Shown one piece after another: positions 1 through 10,257 of a stretch of DNA of 64,000 nucleotides. The stretch spans positions 1,246,070 to 1,310,069 of the forward strand of contig MU004236.1 in the NCBI GenBank assembly GCA_010405405.1, read 5' to 3'. Both the position numbers and the translations under genes were made by a program. Source of the stretch: Microthyrium microscopicum (lineage: Eukaryota; Ascomycota; Dothideomycetes; Microthyriales; Microthyriaceae). Below the pieces are notes generated by a model. It was not told where the DNA came from, did no database searches, and worked only from the letters and a program-made list of their open reading frames with translations. Every line of letters begins with the position of its first letter. Position 1 is the first letter of the stretch.

Positions 1-1117
1 AGCACATAATTGTAGAGAAAGATGACTATTCCTTCAACAACTCTACCGCCTATGCCAGACAAGTCGTTTGGACACGATCTAGAGTACAGAATCTGACCAC
101 TAAAAGCCAGATTCCATACCTTCAAGAAATTTCTACATACAGTCAAAAAGGATGAAAGAGAAAAAAAGCAAAGGATTGAATTTGGATATCATGCATTCAA
201 GCCCCAAGCAAGCAATACAAAGCTAAGCAGACACTAGCAAAAACAAAGGTTTTTGAATCCCTATAAAACCCTATCATCAACCGAATGCCCCAAGCTCCAA
301 GCGCCGCCCATCCAGAGAGAACCATTGAGAATTCTTTTCAAGGAGACGAATCAAGAGAGGTTGTGGCAATGAAGGAGGAGTAATGAGTCGGAAGGAGGTC
401 GTATGTCTTCAACAATGGAGAAATTCCGGAGTAGAGATCCAGCAGCTCGCTAATGTGAAAAGACATGTCATAAAACCACAAAGTCGCCATATCGTCTGAA
501 CAGAGCCAGTTCCTGCCCGGTCTCCGGTTGAGGGGATCGGAAAAGTCGAATGAAGTGAAATCAAGGTTTGTTCTTGGGCATCGATGTTCAGTTGAAAAGG
601 ACCATGTGAGATGATATGCCGAGTGCTGTGTAGAGGAGATTAAAATAATGAAATAGTCCAGACACCAAGTCCTATACGAGACCGTGCAGAAAAGTCATGG
701 AGGTCCTGTAGCAGTAAAAGTATGGATGAAGGATTTTAGGTTGCAGATTGGGACCGAGACCCAGACGGTAAGGAGAGCAGTTCCTGATTTGCAATTGCTC
801 GCAACTTAGGAGGGGGAAGTGGAGTGTATCTGTAGCTGGCGGGTTGAGTGATAGTTGAGGCAGAGTGTTTGTTGAGAAGATCAAGGCAACTGCACCAGAA
901 GCAAATCAATGCAACCACATCGTATGCTGGGATATCTGAACATAAAGTCATGAATCATAAAGCTGATGAATCGTAGTCATGAGGGTGTTTGGTCTTCGGT
1001 CCAATAAGAAACAGCATGAGAAAGAGGAGAAGGACTCGATTGATGGTAAGTGAGTATTAGAGTCCAACAAGAAAGTTGTATGAGAATAGGTATCAGTTGG
1101 TTGAGAGGACGAAACTC
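1..1117. other. gene-free flank, 3' of the KH gene
   Basis: Ordinary base composition and no convincing coding frame on either strand; the short frames on the minus strand around 670-950 have no recognisable motif. The right-hand part probably holds the 3' untranslated region of the KH-domain gene. I see no tRNA or repeat here. Confidence 0.5.
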
Positions 1118-2289
1118 CTATTCCTGAGGGTTTTGCTGGCGACGCATCTTCTCGGCCTCAAGATTCTCATAGAGTAGATATAGGGCCTTTTCGTTGCTTG
1201 CAGCAGTACCGGTAATAGTGAACATTCGCTCGCCAGACTCATCGTGAGGAGCTTTGGCAATGGAGATTCGAGCACCGGAGCTCTTGCGGATTTCGCTAAT
1301 CTTGGTTCCACCACGGCCAATGATGCAGCCGACCATATCGGATGGAATACTGATATTCTGCGTCTGAATTTCTTCACCATCCTCGGTATGAGTTGGTGGA
1401 GGAGGTCGTGGCAAGCCTTCACCGCCCGAGTTGCGATGACGGCTATAGCTCGGGCTGTTGTCGCTGAAATCGGCGCCATGTCCAGTGCGATTGTAGGGAG
1501 TGCGAGGAGGTATGCCTCCACCATTTCCACCGCCATTACCAATGGGACCACTAGCTTGAACGCGTACAGCAGGGTTGTAGAGGACCGTGCCGTAACCACG
1601 CTCTGCGTCATCAACGAGACACTTGCCAATGTCCCACACAGCCTTCTCAATGCCGTCTGGAGTGCCTTGCAGCTCAACAATGCGCTCAGTAGATTGCGGA
1701 AGCATCTCCTTCTGCGCTACCATACGAACACCAGAAGCATCCTGAATTTGCTTGATCTTCAGTCCTTGGCGTCCGATAATCGTGCCCATTTGGTTGTGGG
1801 AAATGAGAAGTCGAACGGCTAAAATGCAATTAGCCAAGTTTGGGACTTTAAAGACAGTCTGGAGTGCTAAAGGAATGTTTTAAACTCACCATGCGAACCA
1901 TTGGCGTTGATCACTCCACCCATGCCCATCTGGGGTACACCTTCAAGTAGTCCCTTAGCTACCATTTTGTAGGCTTTGGAAATTCCAACCAAGGAACCAG
2001 TAACAGTCAAGACACGGTCGTGAACACCGGGAACCACCTTGGAGACTCCAGCGCGAACGCCAGTCTCTTCACGTAGGTCGGCCACATTTTTGCCAGCTTT
2101 GCCAATGATGACACCGGCCTCCTTGGACGAGACAATGGCGCGCAGGGTCAACTGCTCGGCGGCATACTCTTCTTCAGTACGTGGACCGACCTCGCCATCA
2201 GCAGAGTCGGCGGTATTCAAGCGAGAGAATGATTGATTGAGCTCGTTGGTCTCGGAGGGCATCATCATGGTAGCCTCTTCAGCAGCCAT
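1118..2289 (-). CDS. rnc1: KH-domain RNA-binding protein (three KH domains, Rnc1/Pbp2 family)
   Basis: Two exons, 2289-1890 and 1818-1118, joined across a 71 nt intron with GTGAGT donor, GCTAAT branch and TAG acceptor; the phases agree and give 366 aa. Three KH domains are visible, each with its GxxG RNA-binding loop: GKAG (residues 63-66), GRQG (149-152) and GRGG (301-304). A Gly/Pro/Arg-rich linker separates KH2 from KH3. The arrangement matches the poly(rC)-binding/hnRNP K family, including S. pombe Rnc1 and S. cerevisiae Pbp2/Hek2, which bind mRNAs and affect their stability or translation; the symbol is borrowed from S. pombe. The start is the first ATG of the open frame. The 5' leader carries its own likely intron. 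The family call is strong; target mRNAs cannot be inferred. Confidence 0.9.
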
Positions 2290-3389
2290 AATTTTGGATG
2301 ATGGGTTTGAAGTGGATGAAAGATGCGGGAGCGGGATAGTGAGGTTGGAATAACAAGCCGATGATGTTCAAGATAGAACGATCAATTGAGCTTGATGATT
2401 GCCTAAATGTGGAACAGGAATTTGTTAGCAGGTAGAAAACTAGGCGAGAGTCGCCAAAAGACGCAGGTTAAGGCAGGGCGCAAACGTCACAAACATACCT
2501 GTGAGAAGCTAGACGCGGTGAAGAGAGTAAGGTGGGTAGAGGAGGAGGAGATTTCGGATGATAGAGAGTAGAGGATTGGGAGAGGGAAGAAGAAGAGAGG
2601 AGGGCGGTATAAGGGGAGGGACTCGGATAGAAGATTGGTGATGATGGCAGAGAGAGATTTGGTGTGATGAAGAAGAAGAACGAAGAGTTGAAGCAGATGA
2701 AGTGGTGGTGGTGGATGCTCTGGGGGATGTGGGCTGTAATGGCAGGAACGGGCTAGCTCGTGCTGACTACGCCTGCTCAATACTTGAGCTACGTTGAAAT
2801 ATATGGCATTGACGAATCAAAACAAGTCAAGAATTAGCGGGGCGGGGTTGTAAACAATTGATGGGTTACTTGGTCGATTTATTGCAGGAACGCCAAAAGG
2901 CCCCGCCCACACGCCCCACCCACAGCAGCTACCGCCCACATGTTTTTGTTCTTGTTTAGTCCTGCACCATATCCCATGGGTAATTGATGGGTAACAACAA
3001 TATCAATTGTTGCTCAAGCTGCTTTGGATATTACATCCAGTCCTGGCAAGTTTGACCTGATTTGCCTGCTTGCTACTTCATACTAGGTAGAGTAGCATCT
3101 ATTCAGAGCTCTTGTCATGTCTGCCATGTGGTTTGCTATCTGCTATCGATACCTCCCGCATTCTCTATCGCTTGAATGCTGCGCAACACACTACTGAACC
3201 ATTAAGGTCGTATCACTCTAGGTCGCCCTTGAAATCTCGATCATCGTTAGCAATTTACACTACAGAGATACTGTATTGGGCATTGCGTGCATTTCATTTG
3301 CTGCAGCAAGGCTCAACCGTCACATATCTCACCACGTGCTCCCTTGCATCTCATTAAAATACTACTCCTAACTGGCCCAGCAATACATA
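2290..3389. promoter_or_regulatory. promoter/leader of the KH gene and 3' flank of the dehydrogenase
   Basis: Purine-rich on the plus strand from about 2520 to 2720, so pyrimidine-rich on the transcribed strand of the KH gene, as is common in fungal promoters and leaders. The 97-residue minus-strand frame across this tract is low complexity and not a gene. The right half is the 3' flank of the dehydrogenase gene; nothing else is recognised. Confidence 0.45.
2403..2498 (-). other. probable 5'-UTR intron of the KH-domain gene
   Basis: On the minus strand there is a GTATGT donor at 2498, a CTAAC branch site about 20 nt before the 3' end, and a TTTAG acceptor at 2403. All of it lies upstream of the start codon at 2289. 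The signals are good, but no reading frame can confirm an intron in untranslated sequence. Confidence 0.55.
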
Positions 3390-4665
3390 CTACTTCTGCG
3401 CTTCGAAAATGACCTTTTGCACTTTCATACTGTTGAATAGTTCATAGCCCTCAATCGCCTGTGACATTGGCATGATTTTGTCAGTCATGAAGCTGTTTCC
3501 AGGTTAGAATGCTTTAATTCACAGGTTGGAAAACATACCCCAATAAGTGCTGTTTCTTCACCAACATGTCTAACGACTGCGGGAAAATCGACCGTACTGG
3601 ACATCTGCCCATTTGAATTCGAAGGTTCTTGCCATATGCTTGATTGCCAGTCCATGGGATCTGTAAACTGTCAGTGACAACCCCAAGCATTTCATCCACA
3701 TAGACTTCGCCTTGCAGGACACATACCTCAGCATTATGAACGCCCACACTACTAATAACTCCCCAAGGCCTAAGAATCTCAAAGCCCATCTGCAACGCTG
3801 GACTCAAACCAACAACTTCAATCACCAAATCAGCGCCCCTGCCTTCTGTGACCTCCATCACTCTCTTCACGAGTCCCTCTTTATCCGTCATGAAGTTCAA
3901 TGGCTCTGCACCCAGTCCTTTCGCCAGATCCAGTCGACTCTCTACACTGTCTACGGCAAATAGATGCTTCGGCTTATACTCTTCAGCATTTATTACGGCG
4001 CACAGGCCTACTGGTCCACATCCAATGACCACTACAGTCATCTCCGCGATTTGCTCTGGAGAAAAGTCCTTGAAGCCATTCGTTGCTGCGAAGTAACCTG
4101 TTGGCCAGATATCGGCCATCAACACGAGATACTTGTCATCAATACCTGGAGGTGATTTGACGATGGTGGCATCGGCGAGCGGCACAAGCACGTACTCTGC
4201 CTGGCCGCCGTCTAGCGGACCTGAGCCGAAGAGACGGCTTTTGGCACAGCGGGATGTGTAGCCATTCTTGCAATAGAAGCATTCACCACTGAAGCCCAGT
4301 TAGTTAGCGATGAGGGCAAGCGGAGAGACTGCAATTACCAAGAGATGGTGAAGGGGACAACGACTTTGTCGCCTTTCTGCACGGTTTTGACATCGCTGCC
4401 GACTTCTTCTACTATCCCAGTGAATTCGTGGCCCATGATGAAGCCAGTGCCGCTTGGTTGGTGGCCACGGAAAACATGGAGTTCGCTGGGAGACCGTTAG
4501 CTCTGTTGCGATGGGTTTGAACACATCTTACCTTCCACAGAGAGCGGAGTATTCGACTTTCAAGATGACATCTGTAGGATCTGTGATTTTTGGTATAGGT
4601 CTATCTTCGATCTCGACTTTCAATGGGCCTTTGAAGACGACGGCCTTCATGGTGTCTTTTGCCAT
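3390..4665 (-). CDS. zinc-dependent medium-chain alcohol/polyol dehydrogenase
   Basis: Four exons (4665-4532, 4485-4339, 4288-3539, 3492-3390) join in phase to 377 aa, the usual length for the zinc MDR family. Visible residues are catalytic-zinc ligands Cys43 and His64-Glu65 (GHEF), four structural-zinc cysteines 94, 97, 100 and 108 in a GECFYC...C lobe, and a Rossmann GCGPVG at 183-188. These proteins oxidise alcohols, polyols or formaldehyde with NAD(P). The sequence looks most like fungal proteins annotated as glutathione-independent formaldehyde or threonine-type dehydrogenases, but the substrate cannot be told. An in-frame ATG at 4650 is an alternative start. It stands alone, with no obvious partner gene. 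All key residues are present, so it appears functional. Confidence 0.88.
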
Positions 4666-5549
4666 TTTGTATATTCCTAGCTCATAAATCTTATATCACA
4701 GTAGAGTATGCACCTCTCGAAGCAAGTGAATTGAAGGTTCAAAAATGGGTTCAATATGCGTCGCAACGAGTTACTAACGATTTCTCTTCGATGATACAAT
4801 CAAGTCTTCTCCCCCCTCTCCCACTCAACATGACACCACTCGTAATCCTTGCACGCTCGAACCATCCTAAGCCCAGACCAAACCTACCTGGGTTTTGAAC
4901 AGCGGGCCGGTATCGCAGAATGACAGCTTTGGACAAGTTGAGAAAATATGCCGAGATCTGAATTAAGCGTGCCAACACCTTATCCTTGAGCTATCATGGA
5001 AAGCTAAACTCATTAGAGCAGGTGTGCGCGGGGTCCAAGGTGCACGAACTCTTCTTCCAACGAATCAACAGATAAGCATTTGTCCAGTAGATTGCCGGCT
5101 TTGCGCAACTTGGACTTGTGAGTATTGAAGCTGTTGATTTCTCTCCTTGATACCTGTTAAGTTGAAAAATATTTGAGTCGGTATCAAATTCTAGCGACAT
5201 ACATATGCTGCTGTCTTGCGACTGCACTTACATTAAGCCCCTTACTCACTCAAGTGTTATATGAAAGGAGTAAAGCCTTGAAAATAATTGTACCCAGATT
5301 GTCAATCAGACGTGTTTGAAGACTTAGATAGATCCAATGCTCGACGGCCATTACAATAAAATATTCAGCCTAATAGTCCAAAATTTCAGCCTTGTTAGCG
5401 CCAATAGCTTCAACCAAGAGGAGCCAACCAAACGCGGATCCTTGTACCATTTCACGACGCGTATTACACTATTCATCAAATTATCTCCATTCAGCTTCAC
5501 CACAGGATAGGTCACTTCATTTACAATCTTCATTGCATGCTCACATAAA
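4666..5549. other. intergenic region between divergent genes
   Basis: Divergent promoters for the dehydrogenase (left) and the first tandem unknown gene (right). Short frames on both strands lack motifs. The part from about 5360 to 5470 resembles the sequence upstream of the second tandem paralogue. Confidence 0.5.
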
Positions 5550-6689
5550 ATGCCGAGATTACCAGCTGCCAGGCGCCCAAAGTCTCCTGATCTGGCGACT
5601 CTCGAGTTCATAGAGGCTGCACACCTTGAACAATTCGAGAAGGCTCCAGAAGTACTTCAGGCCACTTACCCAGATCTCTTTCTACGGAAGCACTTCCTCA
5701 AGGACTATGAGCTGGACAAAACCATTACACCTAATCCTATTGCAATTCCGAACCTCAACATACTAGCGTGCAAAGAGCTTGAGAAACTCGCTGAGACTAT
5801 TCCTGATCTGAGCACCTACCATGTCCCTTACCAGCGCGAAGGAGTCTTTGCCATCGGATGGGAAAAACAAAAAGTAATTGAGGTTGCAAACGAGGCTGCC
5901 AGACCAGCGAAAGTTGAGCGAAGCGAGAAGGCAAGCGCAGAAGCGGCCGAACTTCGAAAACTCCGGCAGTTCTACAAGGACCATCATGAGCATCACCAAA
6001 GCAATGTCGTAACCAAAGCGAAGACAAGTGCAAAGGATCTCCTCATCATGGCAAAGTCAATAGCCATAGCTCAGACTCTCAACGATCCTGAAGCAATCAA
6101 TTCCTATGTTGGCTCATATGTACTCGAGAGAACAAGTGATAGGCCCTCTGATAAGCCCTCGGGCGAGCTTACACTCGATGTTCACTCCACCGACAGTGCT
6201 GTTCTGACAGGGACCTTCAAGTTTCGTGACGACCAGCTGAGGCCAGTGACGATGTTGATGGCATTCTCAGAATCAGACCTCGAGAAGTACAGAAATCCTC
6301 AGCACCCAGAGTACGACAACCAAGCCCCTGGAGGCACCAAGGACGCTGGACAAGACGAACTAGCTACCAACACCACTGAACGGGAGCTTGAGAATTCTGA
6401 GAGCCGAAAGCGTAAACGGATCCAGAACGGCACTGATTCTCCTAGGAAATGTTGGCGTCAGAACTTCTTCCCTGAACGTCCGAAACGTACACTACTCCAT
6501 ATGATATGGTACCCGCATCCCTTGGGGAAGGATGACATGACTGAAAAACATGGAAGTTTTATCTTTTCCACAGCCACGGCTACTTTCGAAGCCGAAATAG
6601 ATCGTCGCGCAGTCGGAAAGTCAAAAGACTACCTCTTTAAAGGCTGGAGGGTCGATACGCAAGCTGGGGCAACCATATTTGGCACTTGA
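5550..6689 (+). CDS. unknown protein, tandem paralogue A
   Basis: A single-exon gene of 379 aa from the first ATG of the frame. I do not recognise the family. Residues about 75-110 end in an IGWEKQKV block. A charged, Ala/Lys/Glu-rich stretch at about 115-180 is probably helical or coiled coil. It is followed by SYVGSYVLE and GTFKFRDDQ segments that look like a beta-rich domain, a basic ESRKRKR cluster typical of a nuclear signal, and a final segment ending in GWRV. The next gene repeats every one of these blocks in the same order, so the two are tandem duplicates. Unlike paralogue B, this copy lacks the roughly 110-residue first-exon part. It may be nuclear; no function can be assigned. Confidence 0.8.
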   Translation: MPRLPAARRPKSPDLATLEFIEAAHLEQFEKAPEVLQATYPDLFLRKHFLKDYELDKTITPNPIAIPNLNILACKELEKLAETIPDLSTYHVPYQREGVFAIGWEKQKVIEVANEAARPAKVERSEKASAEAAELRKLRQFYKDHHEHHQSNVVTKAKTSAKDLLIMAKSIAIAQTLNDPEAINSYVGSYVLERTSDRPSDKPSGELTLDVHSTDSAVLTGTFKFRDDQLRPVTMLMAFSESDLEKYRNPQHPEYDNQAPGGTKDAGQDELATNTTERELENSESRKRKRIQNGTDSPRKCWRQNFFPERPKRTLLHMIWYPHPLGKDDMTEKHGSFIFSTATATFEAEIDRRAVGKSKDYLFKGWRVDTQAGATIFGT

Positions 6690-7103
6690 AATACCGAATG
6701 TGTAACTCGACCGTTTGATCTCAGCAATAACGACTTGAATAGCAACTCCATTGGATGTTTATTGTAATTGCATTGGTGCGCTCTCTTGCATCACGCAGAT
6801 GTTAGAAACATGGCACTCTTCGTTGCAAAGTGAGGAGGCTCGCTCAACTCCAACAATTTCTTCTCCCACAAATTACAATGATGTTGGATGAAGACTAGAT
6901 TCTCAGCCTGATACTTGTGGACTTTCAGCCTTGTGGCGCCATTAGCCTCCACAAGTTGAGACACTAACGGCTAAAACACACGCGTATCCTAGACACAGGA
7001 TAAGGACGCGTATCAGAGGATCTTATTTCCCATCAATGTCAACTTCTTGTTTTCTACGTTCTATGCTTGCTTGGCTATTTATCTTCGACCCAATACGAGC
7101 AAC
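6690..7103 (+). promoter_or_regulatory. intergenic; promoter of paralogue B resembling that of paralogue A
   Basis: About 180 bp before the start codon lies a stretch with the pattern TTTCAGCCTTGTGGCGCCAT, then AGCCTCC, and further on GGACGCGTAT. Similar strings in the same order lie 165 bp before paralogue A. The duplication therefore seems to have included the promoter. Confidence 0.5.
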
Positions 7104-8656
7104 ATGTCCAAGCCTACCAGGAATCGGCGGAGGACAATAGCTGAGCTAAAAGCAGACGTACCGAAGCCCCCCCAAGCACCCACGGAGAACGAATATCTTT
7201 ATAATGGTAGGCTTCAGCATCAAGGCGTTTACAAAGCCGAGTTCAGTCATATGCTTGTTCTTTTCTCAGGAAGACGGTATTCAATAGACCGGCATTTGAC
7301 CGCAGCATCGAAAGGGGGCTGGAATGCCTACAGTCCCAAGTCATGGTACGAGAAACAACTATGGTTTTATGGTTTCGAATTCGATCCAGCAGCAGAGGCT
7401 GCGGGCCTGAAAACCCAGCTGAAAGGCCTAGTGTTGCTTCACGAAAGGGTCAGTCAGTCATAGTTGCATGCCCCGTTATGTACACACTAACTCATTTCAC
7501 ACAGTCTGGCGGCTTTCAGCCTCGACCGGAGGTTCGCGACGTAGAAGCTCGTCTAAAAGCTATCTGGGAACCATTGGATGCAGCCTATCGAGCAGCTGTA
7601 CAGGCATTCATAGCTGAAGACGAGGCCGAAGACGAGGCCAGAGACCAGGCCCATTTCGAAACGCTTCCACTCCGCGAACAAGTGAAACTAGATTCGAGAT
7701 TTGTTGATAACTACTGTTTGCATGACGATGGGAAGCCGGATAAGACAAAGATTAAACAGCCCTTGTCATTCTCTGATCTCGAACTACATGAGCGCTATAT
7801 GCTTGAAGAGGCCGTGGAAGGAATCCCTGGCCTGACTCTTGTTCACTCTCCATATAATGAGGCCGGTATTGTTACCATTGGTTGGGGCAAACAAAAGGTC
7901 GCCAACTCTGCAGCAAGGGCCATTGAGCTAGCAAGAGAGAAGCAACTTCAAGAAGAATGTAAGAGGAGTGTTGCGAAGCGTAAAGTCATGAAAGAAAAGG
8001 CCGAGAGTCAGCTTGCATTTGCGAAGGCAGTGGCAGAAGCACACGAACTCAAGGATCATGAGAACTTAGAGTCATATGTTGGCTCATATATAGTTGAGTT
8101 CACCAATTCTAGGTCGGTTTATACAGATGGTCCGCTGCATCCCATTGGCGAATTCAATTTCGAAGTAGACTTGAAAGATTCAAGCAGTCTCAGGGGCACA
8201 TTCAAAGACGAATTTCAAACAGGCGCTGTCCAGCTGTCTTTCTCACCTGCGTCGCTCGAGAATGATCAGGCAACACCACAGAGCACCAAGTCGGTCCTGG
8301 GGATGGATAGTGGCGTCCATGGTGGTGCTGAACACGACAAGGAAAACAACGCGGAAGCGAGCAGTACTCGAACAGGTCTCAACAAACGCAAACGCGAGAC
8401 CGCAGAATTCGACGATATTCAGCCAAGCAAACAGATTCGACTTGACTGCCCGCCAGGCCATACAGACTTGTACTTTGTTTTGAGCGAGAAATATCCAAAC
8501 GGTACCTATGGGAAATGCAGCACTGACGGACGATTGAGGTTTTCCAACAACACTGCCACATTTGAGGGCGAGTTCAGACGGTACGGGCCCAGTCCACGTA
8601 CTGTCCGAGGCTGGAGAGTCAACAAGCAGGCAGAGCACATTGATCTTGGGTTGTAA
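7104..8656 (+). CDS. unknown protein, tandem paralogue B
   Basis: Two exons, 7104-7448 and 7505-8656, with GTCAGT donor, a CACTAACTC branch and CACAG acceptor. The phase is zero and the product is 498 aa. The ATG at 7104 is the first in frame. The C-terminal two-thirds align block by block with paralogue A: IGWGKQKV, SYVGSYIVE, GTFKDEFQ, a basic LNKRKRE cluster, and TATFEGEF followed by GWRV. Exon 1 encodes about 115 residues with no counterpart in A (aromatic, with NEYLYNGRLQHQGVY). The IGW/GSY/GTF pattern resembles unannotated, expanded protein families of Leotiomycete and Dothideomycete genomes, but that is from memory only. It may be nuclear; function unknown. Confidence 0.82.
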
Positions 8657-9039
8657 CATTTAGTGCTCGAAGGTTTTTGCACGCTGCCCATAAATTGAGG
8701 ATTGGTTGACATCATGATCTTAGTCCTTACTTTGCACGCTCACGGAGCAAAGGTTAGACTCATTCAGATGACTTGTAGTAATCTCAACCAACAGGCATCT
8801 TATGATACCCAATACAAACGTGTCTTTTGGCTACCGCTCAAGCATTCATAAACGGTTGAACAGGGCCTCGACCTTGTACTGCCAAGTAGAATGTGAGGTA
8901 AGCTTGGTGGGGAGCTGATGAAGTGTCACCGCATCCGAATGTAAGACCACCTTTGCTCTATCGCTCACTTAAATATGAACGCACAGAAGTCCTCCCTAGA
9001 ACTATAGGCCTTATTCCTCACTTGAAAAAGCATACCAAG
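8657..9039 (+). promoter_or_regulatory. promoter region of the dioxygenase gene
   Basis: A 383 bp gap with no coding frame. By eye I found no exact copy of the QutA/Qa-1F palindrome (GGRTAARYRYTTATCC). An in-frame upstream ATG around 8922 is preceded by no supporting signal, so I kept the start at 9040. Confidence 0.4.
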
Positions 9040-10102
9040 ATGAATCTATCAGCAGGAGACATACCTCCAGTAAAGGACCTCACCATCGAAAACATCACAG
9101 AGAATGTTCTCGCCATCAACTCCAGGTGCCCCAATCCACGCATGAAATATCTTTTCGAGCGTTTGACCACCCATTTACACGATTTTGCCCGCGAGACCAG
9201 GCTCAGCACGAGCGAATGGGAGCAATCCATCAAATTTCTTACCAAGGTGGGCCAAATCTGCACCGATGTGCGACAGGAATTTATCCTGCTTTCTGATATA
9301 TTGGGGTTGTCTTTACTTGTGGACTCCATTGATCATCCTAAACCACCAGCTTCGACTGAGGGAACAGTTCTCGGGCCATTCCATACTCATGAGGCTGAGC
9401 TACTTCATCATGGCGATTCGATATCACAAGATCCAGATGGTGAGCCATGCCTTGTCATATGCACAGTCAAAGACACATCAGCCAAGCCCGTTCCTGGAGT
9501 GAAGATAGATGTCTGGGAAGCGGATTCAAAAGGCCTCTATGATGTTCAACGAGCAGATCACAAGGTTTCTGATGGTCGAGCGGTATTGGAGAGTGACGAG
9601 AAAGGTCATTTCCACTTCAAAGCCACTGTACCTGTACCCTATCCTATTCCAAGTGATGGACCGGTCGGAGACTTGCTAAGAAAGCTATATCGTCATCCAT
9701 ATCGACCGAGTCATATGCATTTCATGTTCGAAAAGACTGGATACGATCATCTCATCACGTAAGTCTGCTTCATACAAAAGAGGGCAAAATGAATCACTTG
9801 AATAGATACTAACTTTTCGTAACAGTGCATTGTATCTTCGTGGCGATCCGTACGAGTCTTCGGATGCTGTTTTTGGTGTGAAAGAGTCCCTAGTCGTTGA
9901 TCTTAAAACTGTTTCGGACGTCGAAGGTTTATCAGCAAAATATGGCGTATCGCCATCTACGCGATTACTGAGGTATGACTTCGTCCTCGTGTCAGATCAC
10001 GAAACAGCTGTACTCCGGCAGAAGGAGGCTGAAAAGGAGATCGCCAAACAGAACCGGCACATGAAAATTGTCAATGGCTTGCCCATTCCTGACGTCGATT
10101 AG
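9040..10102 (+). CDS. intradiol ring-cleavage dioxygenase (hydroxyquinol/catechol 1,2-dioxygenase type)
   Basis: Exons 9040-9758 and 9826-10102 (GTAAGT donor, ACTAAC branch, ACAG acceptor) give 331 aa. The four Fe(III) ligands are in place: Tyr167 (KGLYD), Tyr201 (PYPIPSDGP), His225 and His227 (RPSHMHF), with the substrate-orienting Arg just before. This spacing nearly equals that of the well-studied bacterial catechol 1,2-dioxygenase. An N-terminal helical dimerisation domain occupies about residues 15-105. The enzyme opens an aromatic ring between two vicinal hydroxyls using O2, giving a muconate or maleylacetate. The RHPxRPxH context favours hydroxyquinol or catechol over protocatechuate. 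It converges on the activator gene with a gap of about 155 bp and is a plausible target of that regulator pair. The exact substrate is an inference. Confidence 0.9.
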
Positions 10103-10257
10103 ATCAGTTCTGATAAATAATAAAGCTATTGCTCCAAGTCTTCGAGGCTTAATGCGCGCCGTACCATCTACTAAGCACTATATGATATAACAAGAATATG
10201 ATGTTCAGGTAGTCATCCTGAGCAATCCGACTCTTTGCATCGGCTCAACTAATGGTA

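Noticed and set aside
1093-1822. Two long frames overlapping the KH gene, one on each strand
   Set aside because: They are alternative-frame shadows of the KH exons. Neither has a family motif, while the KH frame has three GxxG loops and matching splice phase.
2487-2780. 97-residue minus-strand frame rich in Ser, Leu, Pro and His
   Set aside because: Low-complexity reading of a pyrimidine-rich promoter/leader tract; no ATG-supported gene structure or motif.
8923-9039. Longer N-terminus for the dioxygenase from an upstream in-frame start
   Set aside because: The extension has no family counterpart, and the ATG at 9040 gives the usual length and ligand spacing.
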